NCBI GenBank assembly: GCA_021731285.1
Contig: JAKFXR010000098.1
Span: 1 to 36,715, forward strand
Source: Polaromonas sp.
Lineage (GTDB): Bacteria > Pseudomonadota > Gammaproteobacteria > Burkholderiales > Burkholderiaceae_C
Direction: 5' to 3'
Length of the DNA: 36,715 bases
The notes under the pieces were generated by a model that saw only the letters and a program-made list of their open reading frames with translations, searched no databases and was not told the DNA's origin. How positions within the stretch are numbered: position 1 is the first letter of the stretch; each line of letters begins with the position of its first letter. The position numbers and the translations under genes are program-made. This document shows, piece after piece, positions 32,678 to 36,715 of the stretch.

Positions 32678-33646
32678 TCAGGAGCCGTGGTCCAGTGTGA
32701 ACCCGGCGTTGCGGTCCTGGCCCAGGCGCGCGACCATTTGCGGCAGGGCTGCCTGCAGTTCTGCCTTCAATGTGTGCGGCGGGTTGATGACAAACATGCC
32801 GCTGGCCGGCAGGCCGGGGCGGACCACGTCGCCGGCCTCGTCGGTGGTGAGTTTGCTGGACTTGACGGTCAGCGTTGCATTGAGCCAGCTGCGCCCGGAC
32901 TTTGTGGCGATGGTCTTGAGCTTTCGCGGCAGGTCATGGGCTTCAGGCCGGGGGATGATGGGGTACCAGACAACGTAGGTGCCGGTGGCAAAACGCTTGA
33001 CCGCATCGGCCATGCAGGTGGCAACACGGCCGTAGTCGGTCTTGATCTCGTAGCTCGGATCGCAGAGCACCATGGCACGCCGGGCCGGTGGCGGTAAAAA
33101 GGTTTTCAGCACTTCAAAGCCGTCTTCCCTGGCCACGCTGACCTGGCGGCCGACACCGAGTTGCTCGATGTTGCCGGTGAGCGATTTGAAGTCGGTGGGG
33201 TGCAGCTCGAACAGCTTGAGCTTGTCGCGCCCGCTCAAAAACTGCTGCTCGATAAACGGTGAGCCCGGGTAAATTTTCAGCTGGGCGACGTCCCCGCTTT
33301 CGGCAAACTTGGGGTTCAGGCCGCGCAAGACGTCCAGGTAGTCCTGCAGGGCCGGCGCCAGGACTTCGTCTGCGGGCGCAGCTTTTGGGGTGGCCGCTTT
33401 TGGTTTGGCGTTGGGGACGGCAGGCGGTTTTGCTGCCTGAAACAGCTTGAACACACCCTCCAGGGCCTCCCCGCTGGTCTCGGTATAGTCCCCGTCCAGC
33501 CGGTACAGCCCGGCCCCCGCATGGGTGTCGATCACGGTCAGCGCCGTGTCTTTCTGGGTCAAATACTTCATCAACGCGATCAGCGTGGTGTGCTTGAGCA
33601 CGTCGGCGTGGTTGCCGGCATGAAAGGCGTGGCGATAGCTAAACAT
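32678..33646 (-). CDS. rlmJ: 23S rRNA (adenine-N6)-methyltransferase RlmJ
   Basis: This 322-residue methyltransferase methylates A2030 of 23S rRNA in E. coli. It begins MFSYRHAFHAGNHADVLKHTTLIALMKYLTQK, the RlmJ hallmark, followed by VIDTHAGAGLYRL (SAM site) and LCDPSYEIKTDY. The catalytic motif is DPSY where E. coli has DPPY; I believe the variant is common in betaproteobacteria. Later YVVWYPIIPR is also typical. Residues ~72-95 are an Ala/Pro/Lys-rich insertion absent from E. coli RlmJ, accounting for the extra length. It is divergent from rplM, with the rplM promoter between them. Confidence 0.94.
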   Translation of the reverse strand: MFSYRHAFHAGNHADVLKHTTLIALMKYLTQKDTALTVIDTHAGAGLYRLDGDYTETSGEALEGVFKLFQAAKPPAVPNAKPKAATPKAAPADEVLAPALQDYLDVLRGLNPKFAESGDVAQLKIYPGSPFIEQQFLSGRDKLKLFELHPTDFKSLTGNIEQLGVGRQVSVAREDGFEVLKTFLPPPARRAMVLCDPSYEIKTDYGRVATCMADAVKRFATGTYVVWYPIIPRPEAHDLPRKLKTIATKSGRSWLNATLTVKSSKLTTDEAGDVVRPGLPASGMFVINPPHTLKAELQAALPQMVARLGQDRNAGFTLDHGS

Positions 33647-33787
33647 GGGCCTATGTTAACGGGCAGGGGTTGACCCGAAAAACGGCGGGCCGGGCGTTTT
33701 GTCGCCGAAACCACGGAAATCAGGTGTTTCCGGGCCTCATTTGGTGGAGGAAGTGCCTCAGAACGTGCATCCTGGTACCGATATTTG

Positions 33788-33793
33788 TATAAT
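33788..33793 (+). promoter_or_regulatory. -10 box of the rplM-rpsI promoter
   Basis: A consensus TATAAT is directly preceded by TTTG. No good -35 hexamer sits at normal spacing (33765-33770 is GTGCAT). The expected transcript start is about 33800, giving a leader of ~115 bases before rplM. Confidence 0.7.
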
Positions 33794-33798
33794 CGAGG

Positions 33799-33832
33799 GC
33801 TTCGCAGCGATTGGCTGGCCCCGCGGCGAAGC
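33799..33832 (+). promoter_or_regulatory. Leader hairpin at the 5' end of the rplM-rpsI transcript
   Basis: GCTTCGC (33799-33805) pairs with GCGAAGC (33826-33832) around a 20-base internal loop. It lies within a few bases of the predicted transcription start. The position fits either a 5'-protecting stem or a site for autogenous control by L13, which is known to regulate this operon in E. coli. The functional reading is speculative. Confidence 0.45.
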
Positions 33833-33914
33833 TTGATTCCCACCTAAGAGGTTTCCATCAGAGAAACACCGACCGTGGAAAAGGGCTGCTCAAACCAACT
33901 TGAAAAGTAAACCC

Positions 33915-34343
33915 ATGACAACCTTCAGCGCAAAACCCGCTGACGTGGTGCATGAGTGGTTTGTGATTGACGCGACCGACAAGGTCCTCGGACGAGTAGC
34001 CAGCGAAGTTGCTCTCCGTTTGCGCGGCAAACACAAGGCCATTTATACGCCTCACGTCGATACCGGTGACTTCATCGTCATCATCAACGCAGCCCAGATC
34101 CGTGTCACCGGCGCCAAGTCGACCGACAAGATCTACTACCGCCATTCGGGTTACCCCGGCGGTATCTCTGCGACCAACTTCAAGGACATGCAAGCCAAGC
34201 ATCCAGGCCGCGCTCTGGAGAAAGCCGTCAAGGGCATGCTGCCCAAGGGCCCGCTCGGCTACGCCATGATCAAGAAACTCAAGGTGTACGGTGGTGCAGA
34301 GCATCCGCATACCGCCCAACAGCCTAAAGTGCTGGACATCTAA
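33915..34343 (+). CDS. rplM: Large ribosomal subunit protein L13
   Basis: This 142-residue L13 protein begins [39 protein letters not shown] and contains the signature [30 protein letters not shown] near the C terminus. L13 is an early-assembling protein of the 50S subunit. The ATG at 33915 is the conserved start; an in-frame TTG at 33900 is not needed. It is followed after ten bases by rpsI, the universal bacterial arrangement. Confidence 0.98.
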   Translation: MTTFSAKPADVVHEWFVIDATDKVLGRVASEVALRLRGKHKAIYTPHVDTGDFIVIINAAQIRVTGAKSTDKIYYRHSGYPGGISATNFKDMQAKHPGRALEKAVKGMLPKGPLGYAMIKKLKVYGGAEHPHTAQQPKVLDI

Positions 34344-34353
34344 GGAGCTATTG

Positions 34354-34746
34354 ATGATTGGTGAATGGAACAATGGCACCGGCCGTCGCAAATCAAGCGT
34401 CGCCCGCGTGTTTATCAAAAAAGGCACAGGCAAGATCACAGTGAACGACCGGGACATTCAAACGTTCTTCGGCCGTGAGACCTCGATCATGATCTGCAAG
34501 CAGCCCCTGCACTTGACCAACCATGTCGAAACCTTTGACATCATGGTCAACGTCCACGGTGGTGGCGAGTCCGGCCAGGCCGGCGCGGTGCGCCACGGCA
34601 TCACCCGAGCGCTGATCGACTATGACGCAAGCCTCAAGCCGGCCCTGAGCCAGGCTGGCTTTGTCACCCGTGACGCACGTGAAGTCGAACGTAAAAAGGT
34701 CGGTTTCCGCTCGGCACGCCGTCGCAAGCAGTTCAGCAAGCGTTAA
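34354..34746 (+). CDS. rpsI: Small ribosomal subunit protein S9
   Basis: This 130-residue S9 protein runs from [31 protein letters not shown] to the basic tail [18 protein letters not shown], whose terminal Lys-Arg reaches the ribosomal P site. [23 protein letters not shown] is the family signature. AAGGAG overlaps the rplM stop region, six bases from the ATG at 34354. It is co-transcribed with rplM and followed by a strong terminator. Confidence 0.98.
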   Translation: MIGEWNNGTGRRKSSVARVFIKKGTGKITVNDRDIQTFFGRETSIMICKQPLHLTNHVETFDIMVNVHGGGESGQAGAVRHGITRALIDYDASLKPALSQAGFVTRDAREVERKKVGFRSARRRKQFSKR

Positions 34747-34764
34747 TCCGCTGTTGCTGCCGCC

Positions 34765-34799
34765 AAAAAGCCGCCTGGTTTGCGCCTGGCGGCTTTTTT
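34765..34799 (+). terminator. Rho-independent terminator of rplM-rpsI
   Basis: AAAAAGCCGCC (34765-34775) pairs perfectly with GGCGGCTTTTT and ends in a run of six T. The A-rich 5' arm makes it potentially bidirectional. The ~105 bases after it, up to the TTG at 34905, show no further feature. Confidence 0.9.
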
Positions 34800-34904
34800 A
34801 CGCCCGACGCAAACCCTTACCTGCGCTTTACCGCCCTGGGGGCCGGCGCAGGCTGGCTGAGTGCACAATGCACCCTCCTGAACTGAAAACCGCAGACTCC
34901 GCCC

Positions 34905-35615
34905 TTGAAATTTCGCCTGTTCCGCCGCCGCCTGACCATCAGTTCGCCGCGCATGGCTATCCGCAGCTCTTTGCCCTGGCCGGTGCGCTGGGCCATGGGC
35001 GCGATGATGCTTGGTTTTTCCGCCGCCATTGCGTTGTGGACGTTCGAGCTGGGCGTCAGCATCGCCGGCCTGGACAGGGACGCCAAGCTGGAACTGGCCA
35101 AATTGCGCGAGGAAGTGGCCACCCTGCGGCTGGAGCGGGATAAATCCCAGTCCATCGCCAATACATCTGGCAGTTTGCTGACCGCCGAAAAAGCTGCGCA
35201 GGTCAAGATCATGGCGCAACTCAAGCAGTTGGAGGCAGATAACCGCATGTTGCGCGAAGATCTTGGATTTTTCGAGAAATTGCTCCCGGCCGGCGGTGTA
35301 GAAAGTGTAGCCATTCGGGGGCTGCAAGCCGAAACCTTGTCCGAGATGCAGATCAAGTGGCAGGTTCTGGTTATCCAGCCGGTCAAGAATGCACCAGTTT
35401 TCAACGGCAAACTGGAGCTGACATTCACTGGAAAGCTGGGCGGAAAGCCTTGGTCAACCGGTTTGCCCGGCGGCCCGCAAGCCATGCAGGTCAGGCAGTA
35501 CCACCGCATTGAAGGGGTGCTCGACTTACCCCCTCAGGCCGTGGTACAAACAGTGACGGCCAAGGTGATTGAAGGTACGGCGGTTCGTTCTGTGCAGACT
35601 TTCAAGATGAAATAG
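34905..35615 (+). CDS. DUF6776-like membrane-anchored coiled-coil protein
   Basis: This 236-residue protein has a basic N terminus (KFRLFRRR), one transmembrane helix (ALWTFELG region, residues ~30-50), and a ~60-residue coiled coil (LDRDAKLELAKLREEVATLRLERDKSQ, then LEADNRMLREDLGFFEKLLP). A periplasmic beta-rich domain of ~110 residues completes it. This layout and the FFEKLLP motif fit what I know as DUF6776, found next to bactofilin genes in Burkholderiales. The start is a TTG at 34905; the first in-frame ATG (34953) would shorten the basic N terminus. It lies 22 bases before the bactofilin gene, so the pair may form an envelope-linked cytoskeletal unit. Function is not established. Confidence 0.8.
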   Translation: MKFRLFRRRLTISSPRMAIRSSLPWPVRWAMGAMMLGFSAAIALWTFELGVSIAGLDRDAKLELAKLREEVATLRLERDKSQSIANTSGSLLTAEKAAQVKIMAQLKQLEADNRMLREDLGFFEKLLPAGGVESVAIRGLQAETLSEMQIKWQVLVIQPVKNAPVFNGKLELTFTGKLGGKPWSTGLPGGPQAMQVRQYHRIEGVLDLPPQAVVQTVTAKVIEGTAVRSVQTFKMK

Positions 35616-35637
35616 TGCCCTATTACAGGATGGATTT

Positions 35638-36036
35638 ATGTTCGGCAAAAAGCAGCAACCCCCTATCAAGAGCCTGATCGCCCAGGGCAGTTGTATCGAA
35701 GGCAATTTGCGCTTCACCGACGGCCTGCGCATCGACGGTGAGGTGATAGGCGACATCCGGGCCGCTGAAGGCAGCCCCAGCATCCTCGTGGTCAGCGAGT
35801 CGGCCTGTGTCACTGGCCATATCCATGCCGACCATGTGATCATCAACGGTCGCGTCATGGGCCCGGTTCATGCGTCGGAACTCCTCGAGTTGCAGCCCAA
35901 GGCAAAAATCCAGGGTGACGTGTCCTACAAGGCGCTTGAAATGCACCAGGGCGCTGTCATCTTTGGACAGTTGCGCCCCACCGACCACGAAGTCAGCGAC
36001 AAACCGCTGCTCAAGCTGGCCGCCAACAACGTCTGA
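35638..36036 (+). CDS. Bactofilin family polymer-forming cytoskeletal protein
   Basis: This 132-residue bactofilin is a small right-handed beta-helix protein that polymerises without nucleotide and helps position cell-wall or polar machinery. The core runs SLIAQGSCIEGNLRFTDGLRIDGEVIGDI, then LVVSESACVTGHIHADHVIINGRVMGPVHASELLELQPKAKIQGDVSYKALEMHQGAVIFGQL, the regular hydrophobic/Gly spacing of the family. It is preceded by a short unstructured N terminus and followed by a short tail. AGGA lies ahead of the ATG. It pairs with the upstream membrane coiled-coil protein. Confidence 0.95.
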   Translation: MFGKKQQPPIKSLIAQGSCIEGNLRFTDGLRIDGEVIGDIRAAEGSPSILVVSESACVTGHIHADHVIINGRVMGPVHASELLELQPKAKIQGDVSYKALEMHQGAVIFGQLRPTDHEVSDKPLLKLAANNV

Positions 36037-36142
36037 CCCCGGGGTCTTGGTCAGTTTGCGCTCCCGGAGTGCAATCCAGCACCGGCCCTATGGTTGATCA
36101 ATTTGCTATACCATTTGGCATTGGTTGAAAACGGAGTACCCC

Positions 36143-36508
36143 ATGAGTGCAGTTGCTGAAAATATTCCCGCCGTGATGCCCGACCCGTTTGTCTTTACCG
36201 ACAGCGCTGCGGCCAAGGTGGCTGACCTGATTGCCGAAGAGGGCAATCCGGACCTGAAATTGCGGGTCTTTGTGCAGGGCGGCGGTTGCTCGGGTTTCTC
36301 GTATGGTTTCACATTTGATGAAATCACGAATGAAGACGACACCACCATGACCAAAAATGGCGTGTCGCTGTTGATCGATGCGATGAGCTACCAGTACCTG
36401 GTGGGCGCCGAGATCGACTACAAGGACGACCTCGAAGGCGCCCAGTTTGTGATCAAGAACCCCAACGCCACCAGCACCTGCGGTTGCGGCTCCAGTTTCT
36501 CGGCCTGA
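36143..36508 (+). CDS. erpA: Iron-sulfur cluster insertion protein ErpA
   Basis: This 121-residue A-type carrier delivers Fe-S clusters to target enzymes. Its cluster ligands are the three conserved cysteines: one in [13 protein letters not shown] and two in [11 protein letters not shown] at the C terminus. The [30 protein letters not shown] segment distinguishes it as ErpA-like. The ATG at 36143 follows CGGAG; an in-frame TTG at 36125 is unnecessary. A TGCTATACC extended -10-like sequence at 36104-36112 may be its own promoter. It converges on anmK across a shared terminator. Confidence 0.95.
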   Translation: MSAVAENIPAVMPDPFVFTDSAAAKVADLIAEEGNPDLKLRVFVQGGGCSGFSYGFTFDEITNEDDTTMTKNGVSLLIDAMSYQYLVGAEIDYKDDLEGAQFVIKNPNATSTCGCGSSFSA

Positions 36509-36523
36509 GTTTCACCGGCTGGC

Positions 36524-36550
36524 AAAAAAGGACCTTCGGGTCCTTTTTTT
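36524..36550. terminator. Bidirectional terminator between erpA and anmK
   Basis: AAAAAAGGACC-TTCG-GGTCCTTTTTTT is a near-perfect stem with a TTCG loop, A run on one side and T run on the other, so it can terminate both convergent genes. Its last two bases are part of the anmK stop codon (TTA on the plus strand, 36549-36551). Confidence 0.92.
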
Positions 36551-36715
36551 ACGCCCGCTGCGCAAGGTCGGAATGGCGAGTGACTGTGGGGGCCTTATAG
36601 AGCGCACCCAGCACACGCAGACCGCTGGCGCCAGTTACCGCAGGCAAATTGCCGGGTTCATTGCGATGCCAGGCTCGTGCCAGCCAGGCAAAGGCCGCGG
36701 CCTCCACCTGAAGCG
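36549..36715 (-). CDS. anmK: Anhydro-N-acetylmuramic acid kinase, C-terminal end (partial)
   Basis: Only the last ~55 codons are in the window. The minus-strand reading gives [13 protein letters not shown], then [21 protein letters not shown] and a short tail ending AQRA before TAA. The AFAWLA and GNLPAVTGA segments are the conserved C terminus of AnmK. This enzyme phosphorylates and opens anhydro-MurNAc during peptidoglycan recycling. The rest of the gene lies beyond position 36715. The gene order erpA-anmK convergent is common in betaproteobacteria as I know them. Confidence 0.88.
   Translation of the reverse strand, partial: LQVEAAAFAWLARAWHRNEPGNLPAVTGASGLRVLGALYKAPTVTRHSDLAQRA

Overview
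The window is GC-rich, gene-dense DNA of a betaproteobacterium, most likely a member of the Comamonadaceae (a Polaromonas- or Rhodoferax-like organism). This placement is inferred from protein character, from the gene order rplM-rpsI / bactofilin / erpA / anmK, from a SAH riboswitch ahead of ahcY, and from several intergenic repeat families that I associate with this family. I see no phage, IS element, tRNA, rRNA or CRISPR array. Most of the window looks like stable chromosome.

Layout. (1) 75-9629, plus strand: a leucine/isovalerate catabolic (liu-type) cluster. It holds both methylcrotonyl-CoA carboxylase subunits, an acyl-CoA dehydrogenase, methylglutaconyl-CoA hydratase and HMG-CoA lyase. 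A secreted alpha/beta hydrolase, a DUF4126 membrane protein and a GhrA-type reductase are interleaved. (2) 9702-13230: a YbaK-DUF1289 fusion, a 2-hydroxychromene-2-carboxylate isomerase-like protein, an MHS-family transporter and a 51-residue membrane microprotein. (3) 13440-19367: one very large gene encoding two complete UvrA units in tandem (four ABC ATPase sites). (4) 19495-25980: a DUF4399 exported protein and a HAD phosphatase that converge, then the methyl cycle genes (SAH riboswitch, ahcY, tlyA, metF), an RlpA-like lipoprotein and a glyoxalase-fold protein. (5) 26213-30566: a small unknown gene and the phenylacetyl-CoA epoxidase operon paaABCDE on the minus strand, behind a perfect 30-bp palindromic operator. 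(6) 30590-33646, minus: a receiver / class III adenylyl cyclase / Ser-Thr kinase protein and rlmJ. (7) 33788-36715: rplM-rpsI, a DUF6776-like protein with a bactofilin, erpA, and the 3' end of anmK.

The most interesting signal crosses gene boundaries. At least four kinds of small repeated or palindromic element lie between genes, and several lie in frame inside genes. A roughly 50-bp element occurs four times: two copies are intergenic, one encodes residues 88-107 of the HAD phosphatase, and one encodes the linker between the reductase and ferredoxin domains of PaaE. An inverted pair of REP-like palindromes encodes part of a linker in the double UvrA. A 22-bp perfect palindrome encodes an N-terminal extension of PaaB. 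All four sites are linkers, loops or termini, so these elements appear to be passively adding peptide segments to housekeeping and catabolic proteins.

The double UvrA and the three-module signalling protein are the other items most worth follow-up. Start sites are inferred from family knowledge and Shine-Dalgarno matches. Function calls rest on motif recognition by eye, without database searches.
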